Below are positions 42,801-51,201 of a stretch of 64,000 nucleotides of DNA, one piece after another (position 1 is the first letter of the stretch; each line of letters opens with the position of its first letter). The notes beneath the pieces are model-generated. The model did not search any database. It was not told the origin of the DNA and saw only the letters and a list, made by a program, of their open reading frames with translations. This DNA comes from Streptomyces sp. NRRL B-3428. GTDB taxonomy: Bacteria; Actinomycetota; Actinomycetes; Streptomycetales; Streptomycetaceae. The DNA is taken from positions 115,964 to 179,963 of the forward strand of contig JOGW01000015.1 of NCBI GenBank assembly GCA_000721375.1, in the 5' to 3' direction. A program made the position numbers and the translations under genes.

Positions 42801-45656
42801 TCAGCCAGTCGTCCCGTACGTCGCCACAGCCTGGTCGAACAGCCGGGTGACCTCGTCGCGTTCGGACTCGGGACCCTTGACCAGGACGACGTGGTACTTC
42901 CCGTCGATCAGGATCGCCGCATTGCGCACGTACACCTTCTTGCCGTTCTCGTCCCAGGTGAACTGGCCCTCGGCGCGCACCTGCTGCCCGACACTCACCT
43001 GCCTGAGCCCGCCGGACGTGGCCCAGGTCGAATCGCGGAACGGCTGCAGTTCGCGCTCGTCCTCACGCTGGTACGCCAGCGGATCGTCCCCGTAGTCCTC
43101 GGCGCTGTCCCGGCCCGCGACGACCGTCAGGGAGAAACTGCCCCCGCTGTAGACGACCTGCTCGCGGCCGTTGACCGGCTTGCGGTCCCAGCCGGAGGCC
43201 ACCGCGACCTGGAAGCCTTCGAGATCCTTGCGCAGCACGAACCCCTGCGGCAGCGCACCGCCGCTCTCCGCGGGAGCCGTCTTGCTCGCCTTCGGGGACG
43301 GGGACTTCTCCGGCTTCTTCGTCTCACCGTCCGGGCTGGTCTTCCCGGGGTTCTCCGGCGCCGAACTCACCGATCCCGCCTGGTCCTTACGGTCTCCCGC
43401 ACCCGCCCCGTCGTCGCCGGAGCCGGAGCCCGAGCCGGCCTTCGGCATGAAGACCATCGCGTACGCCACCGCCCCCGCGACCAGGAGCAGGATCAGCACG
43501 AGCAGCAGCCGCCCGAGCCGCCTGGGACCGCCGCCGCCCTGCGGACGCCGGCTCATCTGCCGCATCTGGCGCTGCTGTTGCCGCTCCCACTTCTCCGCGG
43601 ACGGCGACATCCGCTCACGTCCGGGCCGTTCACGTCCCGGCCGTTCGGGCGCGCGCAGCTCGGCCGTCTCGGCGGCCAGGGCACGCTGCTGCTTCGCCGG
43701 TGCGCCCCTGCGCCGCTTGCCCTTCTTGTGCCGCCCGTGCTCGGGCGGCCCCGACTCACCGCGCCGCCCTTCCCCGCGCCGCTTGCGGACCAGCTCTCCG
43801 CGGCGCCGTACGACGGGCAGCCTGGTGCGGTCGTACGCGGGCGCCGGCACCACATGGTCACCGGCCTCGGCCTCGGGCGCCGAGCGGACCAGCGAACGCA
43901 GCCAGCCCCGCAGCTCCTCGAAGTCAGGGCGCTCGGTGGGGTCCTGGCGCAGCAGGGACTCGACCACCGGCCGCAGCGGCCCGCACTCCTCGGCGAACGC
44001 GGGCGGTTCCGCGCACACCAGCTGGACGAGCTCGTAGATGTTGTCCTCGGGATAGGGCGCATGCCCCTGCACCGCACGGAAGAGCAGCGCACCGAGCGCC
44101 CAGAGGTCGGTGGCCGGGCCCACGGGCGCGGCCAGCTGCCAGTTCTCGTGCACGGGCCCGGCCTGCTCGGGCGCCCAGCGCTCGGTGACGGCGCCGACGA
44201 CGGTCATCCGGGCCTGGCGCGCACGCTCGAGTTCCAGCGGGGTGGCCGGGTTGCGGTCGCTCTCGCGGCTCACACCCGCCAGCTCGTCCCAGCGCGACGG
44301 CCCTGCGGGCACCTCGCCTGGTTCCGGCGCGCGGCCGTCCGTGGCGATCTGGTCCTTGTAGTGCGGCCCTTCGGAAGTCCCTCGCTCGTACGGGCCCCCG
44401 GCGCCCGGCGTGTCCGAAGCCCCCTGCTCGGGTGCCGCCCCCGGCTGCTGCTGCCCCGTCTCCCCGCCCGGAGTCCGCCGCCCGGCACCGTGCCAGCCCA
44501 CACCCGGCGCGGTCCCGGCCCGGCCGGCGGCCGCGGGTCCGGCCGACAAGTGCCTGACCTCCGGCTGCCGTACGACGGGCCGGCCCGCGACCCCGTACGG
44601 ATCCGCTATCTGCCCGGGCGGCGTCGGCGGGCCCTCCTGCGTGGTGCCCTGCAGCGGCTGGGCCTCGTCCCGCCCTGCCGCCGTATCCGCACCGCCCGGC
44701 GGCAGCGCACGCGCCGCCGTCGCGGAGCGCACCCCGGCCCGGTAGGCCGCGATCGCCCCGGCCCGGGCCGCCCGCACATCCCCGCCGGGCATGGGGTATC
44801 CCCTGCCCGAAGAGCTCGGGGAGGCACCCCGCGAAGGGGCCCGGCTCGCGGCGCCGTCCGGTGCACCCGAACTTCCGCCCGTGTCAGCCCTGTTGACCTC
44901 CGGCCGATGCTCGGCCGATTCCCGCATGGCGGGCAGCGCGGCCCGCTCGGCCGCGGCTTCCCGCACCCGGCCGGGCACCTCACCCGGCACCGCCCCCGAA
45001 GCCGGCCCGCCCGCCGCACGCCCGTCGAAGCCGCCGCCCGCGTCCGGCACCGGGTCGTACCCGCACAGCGCCTCCTCGGCCGCGCCCGCCGCGAGACCGG
45101 TGAGCATCACGCGCCCGTCGTCGCAGACCAGGACCGTCCGTACGGTGATGTTGCGATGCACCCAGCCGTGCGCGTGCAACGCCCGCAGCGCGGTGAGCAC
45201 ATCGGAGGCGACCTCGGCCGCGCGATACGGAGTCAGCGGCCGCTCGGCGAGCAGCGCCGCGAGCGGCCGGGCTGCGACGACCTCGCTGACGATCCACAGC
45301 GAGCCGCCCTCGGCGAACACGTCGAAGACCTGGTCGAGCCGGGGGTGGTCGGGGATCCGCGCCGCCGCCTCGGCGGCCTCGATCGCCCGGCGCACCGCGG
45401 GATCGCTGGGGGCCCTGGTCGTACGGGAGTTACGGGCGTTACGCGGAGGATGTGGCGCACCCCGGCGGTCCGTACCCGGCCCCGGCTCGTCGACCACCTC
45501 GGCGTCGACGACCTCGGGCAGCGGCACCTGCCGTACGAGCACTTCCTGCCCGCTGTAGGTGTCGAAGGCCCGCGTCTCCGCGAACTCGTACTCGTCCGAC
45601 GGCGGCAACGGCAGGCGGTAGCGGTCGGCGAGTACCCGTCCCGCATAGTCGTCCAC
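42801..45656 (-). CDS. membrane pseudokinase with large insert
   Basis: This 951-residue protein has the overall plan of its kinase neighbours but its catalytic residues are missing. The ATP-anchoring Lys is replaced by Arg42 (VLVRQVP), the catalytic-loop Asp by Asn169 (HRNITVRT, which also lacks the loop Lys and Asn), and the DFG site reads MLTGLA with no Asp. The kinase C-lobe (TERWAPEQAG, DLWALGALLFRAVQG) is separated from the catalytic loop by a low-complexity insert of about 290 residues that includes a palindromic repeat. A membrane span near residue 735 (LGRLLLVLILLLVAGAVAYA) precedes an extracellular domain. It probably acts as a scaffold or regulator of the adjacent active kinases. 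Confidence 0.87.
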   Translation of the reverse strand: MDDYAGRVLADRYRLPLPPSDEYEFAETRAFDTYSGQEVLVRQVPLPEVVDAEVVDEPGPGTDRRGAPHPPRNARNSRTTRAPSDPAVRRAIEAAEAAARIPDHPRLDQVFDVFAEGGSLWIVSEVVAARPLAALLAERPLTPYRAAEVASDVLTALRALHAHGWVHRNITVRTVLVCDDGRVMLTGLAAGAAEEALCGYDPVPDAGGGFDGRAAGGPASGAVPGEVPGRVREAAAERAALPAMRESAEHRPEVNRADTGGSSGAPDGAASRAPSRGASPSSSGRGYPMPGGDVRAARAGAIAAYRAGVRSATAARALPPGGADTAAGRDEAQPLQGTTQEGPPTPPGQIADPYGVAGRPVVRQPEVRHLSAGPAAAGRAGTAPGVGWHGAGRRTPGGETGQQQPGAAPEQGASDTPGAGGPYERGTSEGPHYKDQIATDGRAPEPGEVPAGPSRWDELAGVSRESDRNPATPLELERARQARMTVVGAVTERWAPEQAGPVHENWQLAAPVGPATDLWALGALLFRAVQGHAPYPEDNIYELVQLVCAEPPAFAEECGPLRPVVESLLRQDPTERPDFEELRGWLRSLVRSAPEAEAGDHVVPAPAYDRTRLPVVRRRGELVRKRRGEGRRGESGPPEHGRHKKGKRRRGAPAKQQRALAAETAELRAPERPGRERPGRERMSPSAEKWERQQQRQMRQMSRRPQGGGGPRRLGRLLLVLILLLVAGAVAYAMVFMPKAGSGSGSGDDGAGAGDRKDQAGSVSSAPENPGKTSPDGETKKPEKSPSPKASKTAPAESGGALPQGFVLRKDLEGFQVAVASGWDRKPVNGREQVVYSGGSFSLTVVAGRDSAEDYGDDPLAYQREDERELQPFRDSTWATSGGLRQVSVGQQVRAEGQFTWDENGKKVYVRNAAILIDGKYHVVLVKGPESERDEVTRLFDQAVATYGTTG
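44793..44830 (-). repeat. palindromic dispersed repeat inside the pseudokinase gene (copy 2)
   Basis: GGGGTATCCCCTGCCCGA (44793-44810) with GAGCTCGGGGAGGCACCCC (44812-44830) matches copy 1 at 25595-25640 in sequence and in orientation relative to the reading frame. It encodes SPSSSGRGYP. Confidence 0.75.
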
Positions 45657-45827
45657 GTCGCCTCCCCGTCAGCGCGCGCACCTCATCCCTGGCCCGCACA
45701 CCGCACCAATCCGCCAACTCCGGTCGAAACCCGGCACATTGCGGCTGCGTACGGTCCGCGAGCTCTCACGATACGTGGCCGAGCCCGCCTCCGCCGCCGG
45801 GTCCGGCCAACCCGTGGAGACAGCAAA

Positions 45828-45855
45828 GGGGTGGCCGGTTGCCCCCGGCCACCCC
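45828..45855 (-). terminator. terminator of the 45880 kinase gene
   Basis: GGGGTGGCCGG (45828-45838) pairs exactly with 45845-45855 around TTGCCC, 25 bases past the stop codon. Confidence 0.8.
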
Positions 45856-45879
45856 TCGCATCGATTCGCCGCCCGGCCC

Positions 45880-47772
45880 TCAGTCCTTGGGCTTGAAGCT
45901 GTCGAACGCGACATCCCGCAGCTGCGAGCACTCCTGGGCGTCCCAGTCCTGCTCATTGCACGTGATCATGATCGCGTAACCGTGCGAACCGTCCACCACG
46001 AAGCCCCGGTTGAGTATCCGCACCGGCACCCCGCTCTGCGTCCTGGTGAACTCCCAGTCGGCCACCGTGCGGTAGCCGCGCCACTCGATGTTCTTCAGCC
46101 CCAGCCGCTGGTAGTCGGCGTAGTTCCCCTTGACCGAACGCTCCAGGAGGTTCCAGGACGTCAGCGCACTGGCACCCGGCGACTTCGTGAAGTCCACCTG
46201 GACCCGCGGGTACTTGCCCGAGCCCGGGCCGTAGATCGCGCCCGCGCCCCCGGCCGACTCGCCCGTCTGCTTCCAGCCGTCCGGCAGCGCTATGGAGAAG
46301 TGGAACTTGGTGTTGGTGACCTCGGTGTAGCCATCCGGCAGCCCGCCGGATCCGGCACCCTCGCCCGTACCGCCGTCGCCCTGACCGTCACCGGACCCCG
46401 AACCGCCCTCCGGCTCCTTGCTCTTGCCGTCGTCCTGGCCGGTCTTGCCGTCGTCGCCGTCGGCCTTGTCCTTGCCGGAGCCGCCGTCGGTCCCCGCGCT
46501 CGCCGAGGTCTCGTCGCGCCCGCCGTCCTTCTCGCCCCCGCCGTTCAACGCCACGGCCAGTACGGTGCCGAGCACCGCGAGCGCCACGACGACGGCAAGG
46601 ATCAGCTGCGTACGCTTCGGAATCAGATCCCCGATCGCACGCTTCACGGCCGGACCGCCGGAGGAACCCCCGCCGGGCGCAGCCGCGTTGACAGCCTGCG
46701 GCTCGGGCTTCGCCTTCGACTTCGGTTTCGGCTTCGGCTTCGGCAGGAGGGCCGGCCGCACCGGCTCGGGCGGCAGCGGTACGACCTTGGTCTCCTCCGC
46801 GAGCGAGGACGGCGGGGCGGCCGCCGCCTCGGGCGCGTGGATCACGTCGAGCAGCAGCACCCGCGCGCCCGCGTCGTCGAGCCGCTGGTCCGGGTCCTTC
46901 TCAAGGAGCCCGTACAGCACCTTGTCGAGATTTCCGGCGTGCTGCGGGGACTCGAGCGGTTCGGTCATCACCGCGGTGAGCGTGGCGATCGCCGAGCCCT
47001 TGTCGTACGGAGGGGTGCCTTCGACCGCCGCGTACAACAGACCGCCCAGCGACCAGAGATCGGCCGCGGGACCCGGCTTGTGGCCACGGGCGCGCTCGGG
47101 CGAGATGTACGAGGGGGCGCCGACGAGCATGCCGGTCGAGGTGATGGACGGATCGCCCTCGACCTGCGCGATACCGAAGTCGGTGAGCACCACACGGCCG
47201 TCGTCGGCGATCAGCACGTTGGACGGCTTCACATCACGGTGCAGGATGCCCTCGCGGTGCGCGGAGCGCAGCACGTCGAGGACCGCGAGACCGACCTCGG
47301 CCGCGCGCTTGGGGGTGAGCCTGCCGTCCTCGCGGATGACCTCGGCGAGGGACTTGCCCTCGATCAGCTCCATCACGATCCAGGGCCGGTCGTCCTCGTC
47401 GACCACGTCGAAGACGGTGACGGCGCCATGGTCGCGGATCCGCGCGATGGCCTTGGCCTCGCGCAGGGTCCTGGTGATGAGCCTGCGCTTCTCGTCCTCG
47501 TCGATGCTGGACGGAAAGCGCAGTTCCTTCACCGCGACAGTGCGACCGAGTGTCTCGTCCCGCGCACGCCAGACGGTGCCCATGCCGCCCTTGCCGAGCA
47601 CATCGCCGAGCCGGTAACGCCCGGCGATCAGCCGCGCCTCCTGGTCGCGGGGGGCCTTGTCGTCACGACGCCCCTCCTGCTCGCGGCGGGGTTCCTGGTC
47701 CCGACGGGCCTGCTGGTCGCGGCGGGCTTCCTCGTCCCGACGGGCCTGCTCCGGCCGCTCAGCCTCCGACAT
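45880..47772 (-). CDS. membrane Ser/Thr protein kinase (eukaryotic-like)
   Basis: This 630-residue kinase starts at ATG 47772 (GAGGGG upstream). The N-terminus has repeated Arg-Arg-Asp-Gln/Glu-x-x units (residues about 10-45). The kinase domain (about 48-310) has all the catalytic residues: glycine loop LGKGGMGTVW, VAVKEL, ILHRDVKPSN and LTDFGIAQ. Lys/Pro repeats (PKPKPKPKSKAKP) precede a membrane span (QLILAVVVALAVLGTVLAVAL, about 395-415), a Gly/Asp/Lys-rich stalk and an extracellular domain with FHFSIALPDGWKQ and two Cys (ITCNEQDWDAQECSQL). The extracellular domain resembles those of the other two kinases in the cluster, suggesting sensing of related cues. Confidence 0.93.
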   Translation of the reverse strand: MSEAERPEQARRDEEARRDQQARRDQEPRREQEGRRDDKAPRDQEARLIAGRYRLGDVLGKGGMGTVWRARDETLGRTVAVKELRFPSSIDEDEKRRLITRTLREAKAIARIRDHGAVTVFDVVDEDDRPWIVMELIEGKSLAEVIREDGRLTPKRAAEVGLAVLDVLRSAHREGILHRDVKPSNVLIADDGRVVLTDFGIAQVEGDPSITSTGMLVGAPSYISPERARGHKPGPAADLWSLGGLLYAAVEGTPPYDKGSAIATLTAVMTEPLESPQHAGNLDKVLYGLLEKDPDQRLDDAGARVLLLDVIHAPEAAAAPPSSLAEETKVVPLPPEPVRPALLPKPKPKPKSKAKPEPQAVNAAAPGGGSSGGPAVKRAIGDLIPKRTQLILAVVVALAVLGTVLAVALNGGGEKDGGRDETSASAGTDGGSGKDKADGDDGKTGQDDGKSKEPEGGSGSGDGQGDGGTGEGAGSGGLPDGYTEVTNTKFHFSIALPDGWKQTGESAGGAGAIYGPGSGKYPRVQVDFTKSPGASALTSWNLLERSVKGNYADYQRLGLKNIEWRGYRTVADWEFTRTQSGVPVRILNRGFVVDGSHGYAIMITCNEQDWDAQECSQLRDVAFDSFKPKD

Positions 47773-47941
47773 GCGTCCCCTCTGCAATCAACCCGCCCTG
47801 GCAGAGCGTCCATTGTCTCTCATGCCGCGGGCCGCGGAAGTCCCGGGTCCGGCCCGCGCCACCACCCGGCCATCACTCCAGGCCCTGGAGGGAACGCCCG
47901 GCTCCGGGTCACCATGGCAACGCCCGTACAAGGAGCCGCCC

Positions 47942-49225
47942 ATGTCCGAGCGCCACCCGGCCACCGGCCGCCGTACGAAGTCACGACGCCGACAGCCGGC
48001 CGTCCGCATCCCGATCCTGGCGACCGTCGGTGCCCTCGTCGCCACCACGCTCACCAGCTGCGACGCATCTCCGCGGGACTCGGTTCCCACACCCGCCCCA
48101 TCCGTCACACGCTCGGGGAACTCCTACCCACCCGAGAATCGGTCCCCCGCCCCGGCCCACGGCCCCGGGGAACCAGGAGTTCCGGCATACGACCTCGCAC
48201 AGCAGAGCATCCTCGTCGAACTGGCCGAGAACAGCCCGGCGCCGGGTGCGGCCGCCCTGGTCTCCCGCGACAGCCGCACCTGGTTCGGTGCGGCGGGTCA
48301 TGCCACGTACGGCAGCTCCCGCCCGCCTCGCCGCGAGGACCACTTCCGTATCGGCGAGATCTCCGAGGCCTTCATCGCGGTGGTGGTCCTGCAGCTGGCC
48401 GCCGAGGGAAGGATCAGCGTGTACGACCCGGTGGAGCGCCATCTGCCGGGCCTGCTGCGCGGCAACGGCCATGACGGCCGCCGCATTCTGCTGCTCCATC
48501 TGCTCGTCCACAACGCCGGACTGCACCCCTACCTGACGGACCGCGACAGCCCGTACCGCTCCTTCGACCGCCGCTTCACCCCCCACGACCTGGTCCGCCT
48601 GGGCCTGCGGTACCCGTCCGATTCACCACCGGGCATCAACTACCGCGACTCACAGGCCCATTACGCGGTCCTCGGGCTGCTCATCGAGAAGCTCACCGGC
48701 CGCTCCTACGCCGCCGAGGTGCGCCGCCGCATCCTCGACCCCCTGAAGCTCACCGGGACTTCCTTCCCCGGCACCCGCCGCTCGCTTCCGTCCCCGCACG
48801 GCTCGGCCTACGGCGGCATGGCGAGCATGCCGTCCGATCTGACCGAGATCGATCCGTCGGTCCTGGGCGCGGGCGGCCAGATGATCAGCACGCTCGACGA
48901 TCTGAACCGCTTCTTCATGGCCCTGATGCGCGGCAGTCTGCTGCCGAAGCCGCAGCTGGCCCGGATGCTCGACGTCTCCGACGGAATGGGCCACCAGGGG
49001 CTCGGCATCGGCCGGTACGAACTGTCCTGCGGCGCACCGCTGTGGATCGCCGCGAACGACCTCGCCGGCACCCAGGCCAGGACTGTCGTCAGCCGCAGCG
49101 GCGACCATGCGATGACCCTCTTCGCCAACGCGGACTGGATGACCGCGCTGGGCCGGGAGGAGGACGACCTCATGGAGCTGGAGTTCTGCGGGCGGCTCGA
49201 CCCGAACCGCCCGCTCCGGCCATGA
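47942..49225 (+). CDS. lipoprotein with serine beta-lactamase-like fold, catalytic residues lost
   Basis: This 427-residue protein has a lipoprotein signal (lipobox LTSC, Cys40), a Pro/Ser-rich linker and a beta-lactamase/class C PBP fold (about residues 85-400). The motif normally reading Ser-x-x-Lys is FRIGEISEAF, with Glu139 and Glu142 in place of Ser and Lys. The Tyr-x-Asn motif is INYRDS (Tyr234, Arg, Asp236). Other fold landmarks remain (VLQLAAEGRISVYDPVERHLPG, LLHLLVHNAGL, HYAVLGLLIEKLTG, GAGGQMISTLDDLNRF). It is probably a binding or sensing protein rather than a hydrolase. ATG 47942 was chosen for the signal peptide. It is divergent from the 45880 kinase with 169 bases between, so it may report to that system. 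Confidence 0.83.
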   Translation: MSERHPATGRRTKSRRRQPAVRIPILATVGALVATTLTSCDASPRDSVPTPAPSVTRSGNSYPPENRSPAPAHGPGEPGVPAYDLAQQSILVELAENSPAPGAAALVSRDSRTWFGAAGHATYGSSRPPRREDHFRIGEISEAFIAVVVLQLAAEGRISVYDPVERHLPGLLRGNGHDGRRILLLHLLVHNAGLHPYLTDRDSPYRSFDRRFTPHDLVRLGLRYPSDSPPGINYRDSQAHYAVLGLLIEKLTGRSYAAEVRRRILDPLKLTGTSFPGTRRSLPSPHGSAYGGMASMPSDLTEIDPSVLGAGGQMISTLDDLNRFFMALMRGSLLPKPQLARMLDVSDGMGHQGLGIGRYELSCGAPLWIAANDLAGTQARTVVSRSGDHAMTLFANADWMTALGREEDDLMELEFCGRLDPNRPLRP

Positions 49226-49235
49226 CCTCCGCGCC

Positions 49236-50942
49236 CTACAGCGGCGCGATCTCCGGCGCCCCGAGCCGCGCCGCGTCCGCCGTCAGATCGTCCGGCTGCA
49301 GCTGCGACTCCCGCTCCGCCTCCACCCGCTTCTCGTAGTGCTCGACCTCGCGCTCGATCTGGTCCTTGTCCCAGCCGAGCACCTTGGCCATCAACTCGGC
49401 GCACTCACGCGCACTGCGTGTCCCGCGGTCGAAGGTCTCGATGGAGATCCTCGTACGCCGGGTCAGCACGTCGTCGAGATGCCGCGCCCCCTCGTGCGAG
49501 GCCGCGTACACCACCTCGGCCCGCAGATAGTCGTCCGCGGCGGCCAGCGGCTCCCCCAACGAGGGGTCGGCGGCGATGAGTTCGAGCAGCTCCTCGGTGA
49601 GCGCCCCGTACCGGTTCAGCAGATGCTCCACGCGCACCACATGAAGTCCGGTACGCGCCGCGATCCGCGCCCGCGCGTTCCACAGCGCCTTGTACCCCTC
49701 GGCCCCGAGCAGCGGAATGTCCTCGGTGACACACTCGGCCACGCGCTGGTCGAGCGCGTGCACCGCCTCGTCCACGGCGTCCTTCGCCATCACGCGGTAC
49801 GTCGTGTACTTGCCGCCCGCGACGACCACGAGCCCCGGCACGGGATGCGCCACGGTGTGCTCGCGCGACAGCTTGCTGGTCGCGTCCGACTCCCCGGCGA
49901 GCAACGGCCGAAGGCCCGCGTACACGCCCTGCACGTCGTCGCGCGTCAGCGGCACCCCGAGCACCGAGTTCACATGCTCGAGGAGATAGTCGATGTCCGC
50001 GCTGGACGCGGCCGGATGCGCCTTGTCCAGATCCCACTTGGTGTCGGTGGTCCCGACGATCCAGTGCCGGCCCCAGGGGATCACGAAGAGCACGCTCTTC
50101 TCGGTCCGCAGGATCAGCCCCGTACTCGAATTGATCCGGTCCTTGGGCACCACGAGATGGATGCCCTTGGAAGCCCGCACATGGAACTGCCCGCGCTCAC
50201 CGACCATCGCCTGGGTGTCATCGGTCCAGACACCCGTCGCGTTGACGATCTGCCGGGCCCGGATCTCGTACTCACCGCCGCCCTCGACGTCCTGCACCCG
50301 CGCCCCGACGACCCGTTCCCCCTCCCGCAGAAACCCGGTCACCCGCGCCCGGTTGGCCGCCAGCGCGCCATAGGAAGCGGCCGTCCGTACGAGCGTGGCC
50401 ACATACCGCGCGTCGTCCATCTGCGCGTCGTAGTACTGCAGCGCACCCACCAGCGCGTCCTTCTTCAGACAGGGTGCGACCCGCAGCGCATGGCGCCGCG
50501 ACAGATGCCGGTGCATCGGCAGCCCGCGCCCGTGGCCCTTCGCCATCGACATCGCGTCGTACAACGCGACACCCGACCCCGCGTACAACCGCTCCCAGCC
50601 CTTGCCCTGCAGCGGATACAGGAACGGCACCGGCTTCACCAGATGCGGCGCGAGCCGTCCGAGCAGCAGTCCGCGTTCCTTCAGCGCCTCCCGTACGAGC
50701 GCGAAGTCCAGCATCTCGAGATAGCGCAGGCCCCCGTGGATCAGCTTGCTGGAGCGGCTCGACGTCCCCGAGGCCCAGTCGCGCGCCTCCACGATCCCCG
50801 TCGAAAGGCCCCGTGTGACGGCATCGAGCGCCGTCCCCGCGCCGACCACGCCGGCGCCCACCACCAGTACGTCCAGTTCGCGCTCGGCCATCGCCGCGAG
50901 GGCCTCGGCCCGCTCGGCCGGTCCCAGTGTCGCTGTCCTCAC
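49236..50942 (-). CDS. glpD: aerobic glycerol-3-phosphate dehydrogenase
   Basis: This 568-residue flavoenzyme oxidises glycerol-3-phosphate to dihydroxyacetone phosphate at the membrane, passing electrons to quinone. It has the FAD motif VLVVGAGVVGAGTALDA near the N-terminus (residues about 21-37), then ASGTSSRSSKLIHGGLRYL and the C-terminal region RYGALTEELLELIAADPSLG. The start at GTG 50942 has GGGAGG 6 bases upstream; longer in-frame starts (50978, 51074) are less well supported. It follows the beta-lactamase-like gene convergently with only 10 bases between. Confidence 0.95.
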   Translation of the reverse strand: MRTATLGPAERAEALAAMAERELDVLVVGAGVVGAGTALDAVTRGLSTGIVEARDWASGTSSRSSKLIHGGLRYLEMLDFALVREALKERGLLLGRLAPHLVKPVPFLYPLQGKGWERLYAGSGVALYDAMSMAKGHGRGLPMHRHLSRRHALRVAPCLKKDALVGALQYYDAQMDDARYVATLVRTAASYGALAANRARVTGFLREGERVVGARVQDVEGGGEYEIRARQIVNATGVWTDDTQAMVGERGQFHVRASKGIHLVVPKDRINSSTGLILRTEKSVLFVIPWGRHWIVGTTDTKWDLDKAHPAASSADIDYLLEHVNSVLGVPLTRDDVQGVYAGLRPLLAGESDATSKLSREHTVAHPVPGLVVVAGGKYTTYRVMAKDAVDEAVHALDQRVAECVTEDIPLLGAEGYKALWNARARIAARTGLHVVRVEHLLNRYGALTEELLELIAADPSLGEPLAAADDYLRAEVVYAASHEGARHLDDVLTRRTRISIETFDRGTRSARECAELMAKVLGWDKDQIEREVEHYEKRVEAERESQLQPDDLTADAARLGAPEIAPL

Positions 50943-51201
50943 CGCTGCCTCCCGTCGCCCCCGTGTGGTCGGGCTCACATCGTCGATTCTGTCCGCAGTA
51001 CCCCGCTTCAGCCACCACCCGTGACCCCGACTTTCCGGGCAAGCCGCTCGCAAAGCCCCCACCTCGAACGACACTCCAAAACGAGCCTCACAGAATCCGT
51101 CATATCGGTCATATTTACCCCTAACCTGACAGTGCGCTCAGCCGTTTTGTCCACCCGGCTTGCGCAGCAAGGACGTCCCGGTTAGAGGGAAGGTTTTCGC
51201 C

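Noticed and set aside
42891..45896. 1001-codon plus-strand open frame opposite the pseudokinase gene
   Set aside because: It is the complement of a GC-rich coding region, Arg/Pro/Gly-rich with no recognisable domain or ribosome-binding site; the minus-strand protein has clear kinase-fold landmarks.
45739..48474. 911-codon plus-strand open frame opposite the 45880 kinase
   Set aside because: It is antisense to an unmistakable Ser/Thr kinase and shows no domain or protein-like composition.
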